Assembly: GCA_964473285.1 (NCBI GenBank)
Contig: CAYYOI010000042.1
Coordinates: 1 to 13,841, forward strand
DNA length: 13,841 nucleotides
Reading direction: 5' to 3'
Origin: JBNJGT01 sp964473285
GTDB taxonomy: Archaea; Nanobdellota; Nanobdellia; Woesearchaeales; JACJVW01
The notes below the pieces were generated by a model. The model was not told the origin of the DNA. It made no database searches and was given only the letters and a program-made list of their open reading frames with translations. This document shows positions 1 to 5,953 of this stretch, piece after piece. Numbering within the stretch: position 1 is the stretch's first letter; each line of letters begins with the position of its first letter. A program made the translations under genes and the position numbers.

Positions 1-54
1 ATGGTATCCTGCCATTTTAATATATATATTCTACTATTTTTTAGAAAAACTCCA

Positions 55-393
55 TTAGGTGTCTTGTGCAAGCCATGCAGAGGCAGCTTTCTTGTCATCA
101 AATATCTGCACATCACTCCTTCCAGCCATCTCCAAAAGATTCTTGAAAATCCCTTTTACCTCCCCGGTAAGGCATATGATCGCTTCCTTTGCAACATACG
201 GTTTGTTCTGTATCCAGAACAGTGCCAGGATTCCCTGGGCTCCATCACTTAACCCCTGGAAATCAGAACAATCAATCATGACAAGTGCATTCTCTTTTGC
301 CTGTATCACAGACACACCCTCGTACACGAACTTTATTGCAGAATCAGCATTGAGGTATCCTTTAAGGGTCAGATGGACAACTTTATCTTCCAT
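55..393 (-). CDS. STAS-domain protein (SpoIIAA-like)
   Basis: A single small STAS domain fills the protein (112 residues from the chosen start). Visible landmarks are an N-terminal strand (VVHLTLKGYLNADSA), the strand-loop-helix ALVMIDCSDFQGLSDGAQG that matches the usual 'D-S-GL' phospho-acceptor loop of anti-sigma antagonists, and a C-terminal EIFD-like segment followed by an A-x-x-W helix (QIFDDKKAASAWL). Bacterial relatives bind kinases or anti-sigma factors; archaea have no sigma factors, so the partner here is unknown. The longest frame starts at 399 (MQMEDK). I prefer Met3 at 393 because the TATA-like box centred at about 417 is about 25 bp from it but only 18 bp from 399. It is a single-gene unit with its own promoter, downstream of the ribosomal operon. 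The family call is confident; the role is not. Confidence 0.75.
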   Translation of the reverse strand: MEDKVVHLTLKGYLNADSAIKFVYEGVSVIQAKENALVMIDCSDFQGLSDGAQGILALFWIQNKPYVAKEAIICLTGEVKGIFKNLLEMAGRSDVQIFDDKKAASAWLAQDT

Positions 394-413
394 TTGCATA
401 TCATAACATTACT

Positions 414-421
414 AATATAAA
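414..421 (-). promoter_or_regulatory. TATA box of the STAS gene
   Basis: The minus strand reads TTTTTATATTAGT here. The centre is about 25 bp upstream of the ATG at 393, predicting a leaderless mRNA. No Shine-Dalgarno sequence precedes either candidate start. Confidence 0.5.
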
Positions 422-489
422 AATCATTGGGACCATTGTATGTAAATAGCATCATCAGGTCAAAACTCAATCAAATATTAATTATCAAA

Positions 490-572
490 GAGCGTCGCGA
501 GGGCGAATTCGCCTAAGCGAATTTGAGTTTTCTTTAGCAAACTCAGCCCCATCCGGGGACGCAGCTCCTTTT
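490..572. other. Cloverleaf-like structured intergenic element
   Basis: This GC-richer stretch sits in AT-rich spacer and contains nested inverted repeats. AATTCGC (506-512) pairs with GCGAATT (517-523) around a CTAA loop. It is immediately followed by TGAGTTT (524-530) pairing with AAACTCA (539-545) around an 8-nt loop, then CCCC (547-550) with GGGG (555-558). An outer stem joins GCGT (492-495) to ACGC (559-562), and GAG (490-492) could alternatively pair with CTC (565-567). On the plus strand it is followed by TTTT (569-572). Either strand could be the RNA. It could be an orphan non-coding RNA, a processing or termination structure behind the rhodanese gene, or a copy of a dispersed palindromic repeat. 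I do not recognise a family. Confidence 0.5.
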
Positions 573-599
573 GGTTATCCCTCGAGAGTTTTGAAGATG

Positions 600-875
600 C
601 TATTTACATACGGACCATTCAAGATAGCCGCCTTTCATGTAATCCACCCTATAGTTCTTTTCAAGAAGCCTTTTTGCAACCCTGGAGCGGTTATCTGTCC
701 GGCACATCACAACAATGAACCGATCATCAAAAGTATGCTCAGAAAGCTCATTCAAAGGTACATTCAAAGAACCCTCGATATGCCCTGCCCCAAACTCACC
801 ACGGGTGCGCACATCCAGCAGAAGAAAATCCTCGCCCCTTTCCATCATGTCACGCACATCCTGGACAAAAAGCAT
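600..875 (-). CDS. Single-domain rhodanese-like protein
   Basis: This is one rhodanese domain of 91 residues. The sequence shows the DVRT motif (21-24), the GHIEGSLNVP segment (31-40) and the active-site loop C58-R-T-D-N-R63, which has the six-residue form expected of sulfur transferases. The catalytic cysteine is therefore intact and a persulfide-carrying role is plausible, for instance in tRNA thiolation or sulfur trafficking; the acceptor is unknown. There is no signal peptide, so it is cytosolic. The ATG (875-873) follows the Nop10 stop codon (878-876) with no intervening base, so it is the last cistron of the eS27 operon and probably translated by coupling. Its position behind ribosomal and rRNA/tRNA-modification genes hints at an RNA-related job, which is inference. 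Confidence 0.88.
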   Translation of the reverse strand: MLFVQDVRDMMERGEDFLLLDVRTRGEFGAGHIEGSLNVPLNELSEHTFDDRFIVVMCRTDNRSRVAKRLLEKNYRVDYMKGGYLEWSVCK

Positions 876-1055
876 CTACAACAATCCCCGTGCCTTGTAC
901 TCCTCCTCTTTAAGCTTGCGCCTCATCTCAGCGTAACGGTCATCCGGAGAATACTTTGGAGGTCTTACATGGTATGCCTTGTTCTTGCATTCAGGGCATG
1001 TCTCGCAAATCGTATATTCCTTGCAGACACCGCAGAAAAGGATATGCCTTGCCAT
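876..1055 (-). CDS. nop10: H/ACA RNP protein Nop10
   Basis: A 59-residue protein beginning MARHILFCGVCKEYTICETC. It is the Nop10 subunit of archaeal H/ACA ribonucleoproteins, which bind Cbf5 and guide pseudouridylation of rRNA. Zinc-ribbon cysteines are visible as C8-x2-C11 and C20-x2-C23, with one extra cysteine at 17. They are followed by the family's Pro-rich segment (PPKYSPDDRYAEMRRKLK), which wraps around Cbf5. Length is normal for the family. The ATG overlaps the aIF2-alpha stop by one base (TAATG), and the stop abuts the rhodanese start. The eS27, aIF2-alpha, Nop10 order is a well-known archaeal cluster, which supports the call. Confidence 0.95.
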   Translation of the reverse strand: MARHILFCGVCKEYTICETCPECKNKAYHVRPPKYSPDDRYAEMRRKLKEEEYKARGLL

Positions 1056-1813
1056 TATTTCTTACGCTCAAATTCAACTTTTGTATCAGTTTTCTCAAGG
1101 GCTTTTTTCACCCCATCAACAAGTGTCGTAAGTTGCTTTTCTGCATCCTTATAGTTTGAATCCCGCACCTCAAGATAGTATTTTCCACCACCCAGGTACT
1201 TGACACCATTCTCCTCTGGAACCTTAGAAAATGCCTTCTTTATTACCTCAAGCCCGTCTGGCTCATAGCTTTGGATAGTGAAATTTCCTTCGATAAGAAC
1301 CTCAGGTGGCTTTATCCGCTGATTTATGACCTCTTCCAAGTCTTTTGCAACCTTAGGATCCAGCTCAAGCTCATCAACAGAACTGCTTCCCTCAACTACC
1401 TCCTCAAAGAAGGTATAAAGGCTTTCATACTCACTAAGCTTTGCAGCTATCTTCTTATACAGATCAGGAAGGTTATGGTTCTGTGAAACATAAGAGATGA
1501 TCTTTTCAGCGATCTGCTCCTGTTTCATTGAATTGATCTTTGCCCTTCGCTGGTTCTCATTCACTCTTCTTAAAGAAAGATCGATATGGCCTCTTTGCAT
1601 GTTGATTCTAAGCACCTTGCAGACAATCACCTTTCCTTCCTTCACATAATCACGAAGATTACGGATTCGGCCTGGTGAAATCTCAGAGATATGTATCATC
1701 CCTGATTTGCCCTTATACTCATCAACCTTGACAAACACAGAATGATATTGTATACTGGTAACTGTACAGATCACGATTTCATTCTCTTCAGGATAGCCTT
1801 CTTTAAGTATCAT
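1055..1813 (-). CDS. eif2a: Translation initiation factor aIF2 subunit alpha
   Basis: Alpha subunit (252 residues) of the heterotrimeric factor that carries initiator Met-tRNA to the small ribosomal subunit. The domains are an N-terminal S1/OB fold (about residues 8-82, ending in HIDLSLRRV), a helical middle domain (about 85-170) and a C-terminal alpha-beta domain (about 175-252) that contacts the gamma subunit. Ser46 in HISEISPGRIR lies at the position of eukaryotic eIF2-alpha Ser51, the regulatory phosphorylation site; whether it is phosphorylated here cannot be told. Length is close to other archaeal homologues. Its ATG overlaps the eS27 stop by one base (TAATG), and its own stop overlaps the Nop10 ATG the same way, indicating tight translational coupling. 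Confidence 0.96.
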   Translation of the reverse strand: MILKEGYPEENEIVICTVTSIQYHSVFVKVDEYKGKSGMIHISEISPGRIRNLRDYVKEGKVIVCKVLRINMQRGHIDLSLRRVNENQRRAKINSMKQEQIAEKIISYVSQNHNLPDLYKKIAAKLSEYESLYTFFEEVVEGSSSVDELELDPKVAKDLEEVINQRIKPPEVLIEGNFTIQSYEPDGLEVIKKAFSKVPEENGVKYLGGGKYYLEVRDSNYKDAEKQLTTLVDGVKKALEKTDTKVEFERKK

Positions 1814-1986
1814 TATTCAAGAACCTCAAGGACACGCGCCTTGACACGGGCCTTTCCTCCGGTAGGTTCAGCCAGCTTCTTTCCGCAGACCAGGCAGGAT
1901 ACATCAACAGATGATTTGCCAAACATGATCTGCTCGTTTTTACACTTAGGACAACGGATTTTTATGAATTTGCTTTTGGGTTCCAT
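1813..1986 (-). CDS. rps27e: Small ribosomal subunit protein eS27
   Basis: A 57-residue zinc-ribbon ribosomal protein (start MEPKSKFIKIRCPKCKNEQI). The four zinc ligands C12, C15, C31 and C34 are present, followed by the conserved EPTGGKARVKARVLEVLE tail. The ATG at 1986-1984 is chosen because the TATA box at 2012-2019 would start transcription within about 3 bases of it. It is the first cistron of the operon with aIF2-alpha, Nop10 and the rhodanese-like gene; its TAA overlaps the next ATG by one base. Family length and residues leave little doubt. Confidence 0.96.
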   Translation of the reverse strand: MEPKSKFIKIRCPKCKNEQIMFGKSSVDVSCLVCGKKLAEPTGGKARVKARVLEVLE

Positions 1987-2011
1987 GGTATTATCTGGAA
2001 ATAGTTGACCC

Positions 2012-2019
2012 TTTATAAA
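2012..2019 (-). promoter_or_regulatory. TATA box of the eS27-aIF2alpha-nop10-rhodanese operon
   Basis: A TTTATAAA match centred about 29 bp ahead of the eS27 ATG, giving a leader of roughly 0-3 nt. It sits only 3 bases beyond the stop codon of the helicase fragment (2024-2022), so the helicase reading frame cannot extend without reading through this promoter. Confidence 0.75.
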
Positions 2020-2021
2020 AG

Positions 2022-2654
2022 TTACTCAAAATCAATCTTTCCGTCAAGGTACACCCCTTTATAGAGATCAACCGGCCTCCACTTATCGATGATAAGCTTT
2101 GCTCCCAGCCACTCAGCAAGCTCCTCAGGATTTCCTATTGTTGCAGAAAGACCCAAAAGCTGCACATCCTTCAACACCCTTCGAATGATCGTAAGAAGTA
2201 TCTCCAGTGTAGGCCCCCTCCCCGGATCATTCAAAAGATGGATCTCATCCACAACAAGAAGAGACACAGAAGACAACCAGGGCACATGATGCCTAAGCAT
2301 TGAATCAAGCTTTTCAGCGGTGCATATTATTAGATCATAGTTTGCAAGATACGAATCTGTCTTGTCAAGATCTCCGATAGAAAGAGCTATTCTGAAGTCA
2401 TATTTCTTCCTGAACTCATTGTATTTCTCAGCAGCAAGCGCTTTTAGAGGCACTATATAGATAACCTTGCCCTTGCTATTAAGGATATGAGACAAGAAAG
2501 CGATCTCTGCAATAAGTGTCTTTCCTGAAGCAGTCGGAGTGCATATCAGCTGGCTTACTCCTTTTGTAAGGCCTTCCTCCACAGCACGTTTCTGTCCAGG
2601 TCGTAACTCGGTAATACCGTTCTTAGAAAGAATTGCTTTTATTTTATCATCCAT
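2022..2654 (-). CDS. Hel308-type helicase, N-terminal RecA domain only
   Basis: These 210 residues match only the first RecA-like domain of superfamily 2 Hel308/Ski2-type helicases. Visible motifs are LRPGQ (Q motif, 18-22), TPTASGKT (Walker A, 39-46), PLKALAAEK (Ia, 69-77), TAEKLDSMLR (112-121), DEIH (136-139) and SATIGN (III, 170-175). The frame then reaches RPVDLYKGVYLDGKI, which in full-length enzymes is the linker to RecA2, and stops. Full-length Hel308 is about 700 residues; motifs IV-VI, the winged helix and the ratchet domain are missing, and nothing downstream continues them. The motifs that are present look intact, so this is either a recent truncation or a stand-alone ATPase half. 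It could bind ATP but is unlikely to unwind DNA alone. An AT-rich box near 2681, overlapping the S-layer stop, could be its promoter (27 bp from the ATG). Confidence 0.8.
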   Translation of the reverse strand: MDDKIKAILSKNGITELRPGQKRAVEEGLTKGVSQLICTPTASGKTLIAEIAFLSHILNSKGKVIYIVPLKALAAEKYNEFRKKYDFRIALSIGDLDKTDSYLANYDLIICTAEKLDSMLRHHVPWLSSVSLLVVDEIHLLNDPGRGPTLEILLTIIRRVLKDVQLLGLSATIGNPEELAEWLGAKLIIDKWRPVDLYKGVYLDGKIDFE

Positions 2655-2656
2655 CT

Positions 2657-2680
2657 AAAAAAAAAAGAATAAAAAAAAAT
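2657..2680 (-). terminator. Oligo-T terminator after the S-layer gene
   Basis: On the minus strand, directly after the S-layer TAA, there are nine T's, a short ATTC interruption and ten more T's. Archaeal RNA polymerase stops on such tracts without a hairpin. The tract fills the whole 26-bp gap to the helicase-fragment ATG, so that gene probably depends on its own promoter. Confidence 0.75.
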
Positions 2681-4873
2681 TTATTCACTTGTTGGTGCTG
2701 AGACAACTGTGTCAGAGAAGCTTGTGCTCTGTCCACTCACTACAACTTCGTCCTTACCAGAGAAGTCACTCTGATATTCGTCGTAGTTAGCAACAACACG
2801 AGCTGCACGTCGGGTGTCTAGAGCTTCTGCACCTGCTACAAGCATAGCGACTTTGTCACCATTCTCGTATAGCTTGACGAAAGCTTTGCCTTCTTCGAAG
2901 CCTTCAGTACAGTCTGCTGGGTTACCCATCAGCTGAGCAGCTACATCGTTGACACACGGACCACCGACAACAATTAGGTTCTGTGAGCTCAGTGAACCAA
3001 CATCCTTAGCAAACATTGCTGTTCCTACAGAGATTGGCTGCACCTGGTCAGCAGTTGAACCACTGTCGCCACCGTCGACATTTACATCATCTGCAGTGAT
3101 TGCAAGGTCGTAGGTGATTGCTTCGGTCGGGAAGTCAAGGTCCAGAGACCCATAGCCAGACTCAAGTCCGTTTTCCGGATCATTGATGATGACTCCATAG
3201 TGTGTCAGGATATCATAGTCCTTTCCACCGATAGAGTCCCCATCAAGCTTAAGGTCGTCATTTTCAGCGTTGTCTTCGTCGTCTTCACCCCAATTGATGT
3301 CCCAGACCAGGTCACCATCGTGTTTTGTCACAGGGGTTGCAGAGTTGTAGGCGCCTGCGATGCCACCAATGGTCACAGTATCAATCTCATCACCACCATT
3401 AAGAGCAATGTTAATCGGAACTTCGCCATTGTCGTCTTCGATTCCGAAAGAGACATCACTCATCAGATCGGTACCTTCATACAACTCGTCCTTGCTGCTG
3501 CCGTCGTCTCCGCCAACTAACCAATCAGAACCATTATAGTTGATGTAGACCTCCTCATAGGTTCCTGCACTATCTCCGTCAACTTCAACTGAGATGATGT
3601 CTGAATCAGCCCGAAGCTCAAGACCCATTCCGTCCTCATCATCAATCCAACCGGGGCTGTCATCAGATGCCCAGTACATGTCTTTATCGGTCTCCATCCA
3701 GACATTCTCATGGTCCATGTTTTGCACTTGTGCAAACTCGATCTGTGCGAACTCGTTAGGGAACTCGATTGAGTCACCAGCCATAAGTGCAGGTTTCATC
3801 CAGTCTTCATTGAGCTCACTCTCGACGTCTTCACGGTCGAAGTTATAGGTCACACCTATGTGGTTCAGGTGAGTACTGTTTGCATCAATATCCCAGACCC
3901 ATTCAGCCTCAGAAACATCATCCCCGTATCCTAGCATCTCAGCTGCCTCAAGGTCTGTAGCGTCTTCACTCACTGTGGAACCATAGCTGATCTTGATAAG
4001 ATCGTTCTCAGTTCCATCATCGTTTGCGACATTCTCAAGCTCAAGCTCAAAGTTGTCGTAATCAAAGTCTTCCACATCTCCATCACTATCACCACCATCG
4101 TTCATGAGCACTTGTACACCATTCACATCAACCATAGCATCATTATCACCATAGACACCTGCATTCTTGATAGTGTACTCCTGTCCATCGACGGTGACTT
4201 CAATCTCTTCTCCAGAGCTTAGCCATTCTTCCTTTGTTGCAGACAAGGTAACAGTGTCTGAATCCTTGACTTCAGTTATGGTAAAGTCCTCTCCAAGAAC
4301 CTCGAGATCAAGAGTTTCCTCGTCATCCCACTCTACCGGATCGTCGAAATCCAAGACATAAGAGATCGCATGCTTTTCAGTCTTCAGGTGTACATCTGTT
4401 TCATAGTCCTCGTCGTCTTCCCCGGTTACTGCTGTGAATGCTTCGCTGTCGATCATGATCTTCTCTTCGAAGTTCTCAGTTGTTCCAGCATACCGTACAC
4501 TGGAATCCCTAAGAACTGAGATGTCTCCATCATCATAAGTGGCTCCACTAGCGAATCGGTCTTCACCAACATAGATCTCGTCTTCAACTTCTCCGTCGGA
4601 AACGACTGTGGTACCAGATGATCCACCGCTGATTGGAACCTTTTTGACTGCAGCTGCCTGTAGGCTCGTTGCAATGTCAACAGCGCCGATAACGTCTGCT
4701 GCTTTTGCGGATTCTCCAACTACGATGTTACCACTGAACTGTCCATCCTTGATAAACATAGGGGATGGGTAATTTCCGAGGTCTGCTGCGGTTGCTCCGA
4801 ATAGAGTTGCACCGAGCATTGTCACTCCTGTTCCCAGGGCAACAATTTTTCTTACTGCTTTTTTCAATTTCAT
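2681..4873 (-). CDS. S-layer protein
   Basis: A 730-residue exported surface-layer protein forming the cell's protein coat. A basic start (MKLKKAVRK), a hydrophobic core (about 10-28) and ATAA before DLGNYPSP indicate a Sec signal peptide cleaved near residue 30. The DLGNYPSPMFIKDGQFSGN region and the following VVGESAKAADVIGAVDIA resemble the S_layer_N family. The C-terminal region LIVVGGPCVND ... KAFVKLYENGDKVAMLVAGAEALDTRRAA resembles S_layer_C. The mature chain is extremely rich in Asp and Glu and has only two cysteines, 16 residues apart near the C-terminus, so one disulfide is likely. Sequons such as N-S-T and N-G-S could be glycosylated. There is no C-terminal membrane helix. The start is fixed by a strong Shine-Dalgarno site 8 nt upstream. 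Confidence 0.93.
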   Translation of the reverse strand: MKLKKAVRKIVALGTGVTMLGATLFGATAADLGNYPSPMFIKDGQFSGNIVVGESAKAADVIGAVDIATSLQAAAVKKVPISGGSSGTTVVSDGEVEDEIYVGEDRFASGATYDDGDISVLRDSSVRYAGTTENFEEKIMIDSEAFTAVTGEDDEDYETDVHLKTEKHAISYVLDFDDPVEWDDEETLDLEVLGEDFTITEVKDSDTVTLSATKEEWLSSGEEIEVTVDGQEYTIKNAGVYGDNDAMVDVNGVQVLMNDGGDSDGDVEDFDYDNFELELENVANDDGTENDLIKISYGSTVSEDATDLEAAEMLGYGDDVSEAEWVWDIDANSTHLNHIGVTYNFDREDVESELNEDWMKPALMAGDSIEFPNEFAQIEFAQVQNMDHENVWMETDKDMYWASDDSPGWIDDEDGMGLELRADSDIISVEVDGDSAGTYEEVYINYNGSDWLVGGDDGSSKDELYEGTDLMSDVSFGIEDDNGEVPINIALNGGDEIDTVTIGGIAGAYNSATPVTKHDGDLVWDINWGEDDEDNAENDDLKLDGDSIGGKDYDILTHYGVIINDPENGLESGYGSLDLDFPTEAITYDLAITADDVNVDGGDSGSTADQVQPISVGTAMFAKDVGSLSSQNLIVVGGPCVNDVAAQLMGNPADCTEGFEEGKAFVKLYENGDKVAMLVAGAEALDTRRAARVVANYDEYQSDFSGKDEVVVSGQSTSFSDTVVSAPTSE

Positions 4874-4881
4874 TTACAAAA

Positions 4882-4888
4882 CACCTCC
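4882..4888 (-). promoter_or_regulatory. Strong Shine-Dalgarno site of the S-layer gene
   Basis: GGAGGTG on the minus strand, 8 nt before the ATG at 4873. It contrasts with the many leaderless starts in the window and fits a highly expressed gene; it fixes the S-layer start. Confidence 0.9.
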
Positions 4889-4898
4889 GTGTTTATTT

Positions 4899-4981
4899 GG
4901 ATCTTCATCCTTAAATGACCCATCCGTAGATGAGCATGATCCAACTATGCATCCCTTCCCTACAATGGAAGTATGCGTCGT
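4899..4981 (-). promoter_or_regulatory. Structured 5' leader of the S-layer mRNA
   Basis: The predicted transcript starts near 4981, giving a leader of about 108 nt. Two folding units are visible. The first is a hairpin with CTTCC (4955-4959) pairing GGAAG (4967-4971) around a 7-nt loop, extended by GCAT (4949-4952) with ATGC (4973-4976). The second is GGATC (4899-4903) with GATCC (4938-4942) enclosing CATC/GATG (4921-4924 with 4929-4932). The Shine-Dalgarno site lies outside both, so they may act as stability or translation-enhancing elements. This is inference from pairing alone. Confidence 0.55.
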
Positions 4982-5003
4982 AGAAGGCTATGGTAAGCTC
5001 TCA

Positions 5004-5011
5004 TTTATAAA
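5004..5011 (-). promoter_or_regulatory. TATA box of the S-layer gene
   Basis: TTTATAAA within an AT-rich block, predicting a start near 4981. The rest of the spacer up to the glycosyltransferase stop (5012-5180) holds no gene I can support, apart from a doubtful 40-codon frame listed among the findings. Confidence 0.7.
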
Positions 5012-5130
5012 ATTTTCGTAGTCGAGAAGGATTAATTTTGCCACGAAAAACCGAGAAAGGCTGACATTGAAGAATTTGAGAGGGAGAGCAAGTTATCATT
5101 TGATAGTGGTAGGTCGGAGCCATACCCCTC

Positions 5131-5172
5131 AAAATAAGAAAAGTTTATAAAATAAACCACGCCATTTAAAAA
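5131..5172 (-). terminator. Likely termination region of the glycosyltransferase gene
   Basis: The minus strand carries TTTTT (5172-5168) shortly after the stop codon, preceded by an AAAGG/CCTTT mini-palindrome, and a second T-rich stretch (CTTTTCTTATTTT) at 5143-5131. Either could terminate transcription. The AT-rich TTTATTTTATAAAC between them could also be read as a promoter. Confidence 0.4.
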
Positions 5173-5180
5173 GGACCCTT

Positions 5181-5858
5181 TCATTTTGGCTTATGCGCAA
5201 CCTCCACATCACCATCCACAAATATAGGATATCCCTTTTCTTTTGCATCCCTGCAGAAAATAATGTCGTCGAAAGCCTTGTTCTCTTCTTCATACCTGAA
5301 AGGAACTTTCTCCAGCACATCCCTGTGTATCAGCATGCATCCAAGCCCTGCAGCTCCTACCTCCAAAAGCCCTTTTCCCTGGATCTCATACCCTTTAGCC
5401 TGCCTTTGCCCCTCTCCTGCATCGAACCTGAAAAGAGGCATGGCAACTCGGGCTTTCTTCATCCCTTTATCATTCTCAAGCACCATATTGATATATTTCT
5501 TGTAAAAAGCGCTCACAATCGGCTTCTTATGGGACACAAGCTTTTTCAGGACATCAGGCCCTATTATGAAATCCTGCTCTAAAGAGAGCAAATAATCAAA
5601 GTTATTCGACAAGGCATGTGCCCTAAGCATGTTTCTTCCCTCAACTAGCCGCTTTCGCAGATCATCACTATAGATCCCCTTCATCACAGGCACACCCCTT
5701 TCCCTTATATAAGCATACATGGAATCATCGCTTGAAGTATCAACAAGCATCAGCGCACCTGAAGGATAATCAAGCTTCTTTATTGCATCAATGTATTCAC
5801 CTATGACATATCGATAAGAATTGCGTGTCACACATCCCACTAGAACTTTTGGTACCAT
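5181..5858 (-). CDS. Family 2-like glycosyltransferase (GT-A fold)
   Basis: A soluble 225-residue protein that looks like a compact GT-A nucleotide-sugar transferase. It begins with the strand KVLVGCVTRN. It then has MLVDTSSDDS (a nucleotide-binding Asp region), and EGRNMLRAHAL leading to DYLLSLEQDF, where E-Q-D occupies the place of the metal-binding DxD. LGCMLIHRDVLEKVPF and the FDDIIFCRDAKEKGY segment resemble the acceptor and late catalytic region. There is no membrane segment, so it acts in the cytosol. The substrate is unknown; its place beside the S-layer gene makes cell-surface glycan work plausible. The frame is open to 5870 (MRYYMVPK), but the TATA box at 5881-5888 is 26-27 bp from Met5 at 5858 and only 15 from 5870, so Met5 is taken as a leaderless start. 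Confidence 0.8.
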   Translation of the reverse strand: MVPKVLVGCVTRNSYRYVIGEYIDAIKKLDYPSGALMLVDTSSDDSMYAYIRERGVPVMKGIYSDDLRKRLVEGRNMLRAHALSNNFDYLLSLEQDFIIGPDVLKKLVSHKKPIVSAFYKKYINMVLENDKGMKKARVAMPLFRFDAGEGQRQAKGYEIQGKGLLEVGAAGLGCMLIHRDVLEKVPFRYEEENKAFDDIIFCRDAKEKGYPIFVDGDVEVAHKPK

Positions 5859-5880
5859 GTAATATCTCATATACTTGAAA

Positions 5881-5888
5881 TATATAAA
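5881..5888 (-). promoter_or_regulatory. TATA box of the glycosyltransferase gene
   Basis: TTTATATA on the minus strand, a perfect archaeal TATA consensus, 26-27 bp ahead of the ATG at 5858. It decides the start. Confidence 0.75.
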
Positions 5889-5942
5889 ATTGCCTACTTT
5901 TTAATAAATATCAATGTCCAGGCAATATTATCAGGTTTTACA

Positions 5943-5952
5943 AGAATAAAAA
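5943..5952 (-). terminator. T-tract terminator of the tRNA operon
   Basis: TTTTTATTCT on the minus strand beginning two bases after the tRNA discriminator. It is the likely end of the Sm-like/eL37/tRNA-Leu transcript. Confidence 0.65.
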
Positions 5953-5953
5953 G

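Noticed and set aside
1..15. ATG on the minus strand at 15-13 that could begin another gene (MAGYH)
   Set aside because: Only five codons are visible, with no Shine-Dalgarno and a doubtful TATA box; too little to call.
591..1154. Long plus-strand reading frame opposite the rhodanese and Nop10 genes
   Set aside because: It is antisense to two recognisable conserved proteins, its translation shows no domain, and it has no promoter or ribosome site.
2000..2024. Frameshift that would extend the helicase fragment into RecA2
   Set aside because: No frame downstream encodes helicase motifs; the sequence passes straight into a TATA box and the eS27 gene.
3517..3777. Minus-strand frame inside the S-layer gene in another phase, and plus-strand frames opposite it
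   Set aside because: They arise from the biased Asp/Glu codons of the S-layer gene; compositions are Ser/Thr/Arg-rich with no recognisable motif.
5020..5125. Possible C/D box guide RNA in the S-layer upstream spacer
   Set aside because: An ATGATAA on the minus strand resembles box C loosely, but no matching CTGA D box lies in the right place on that strand.
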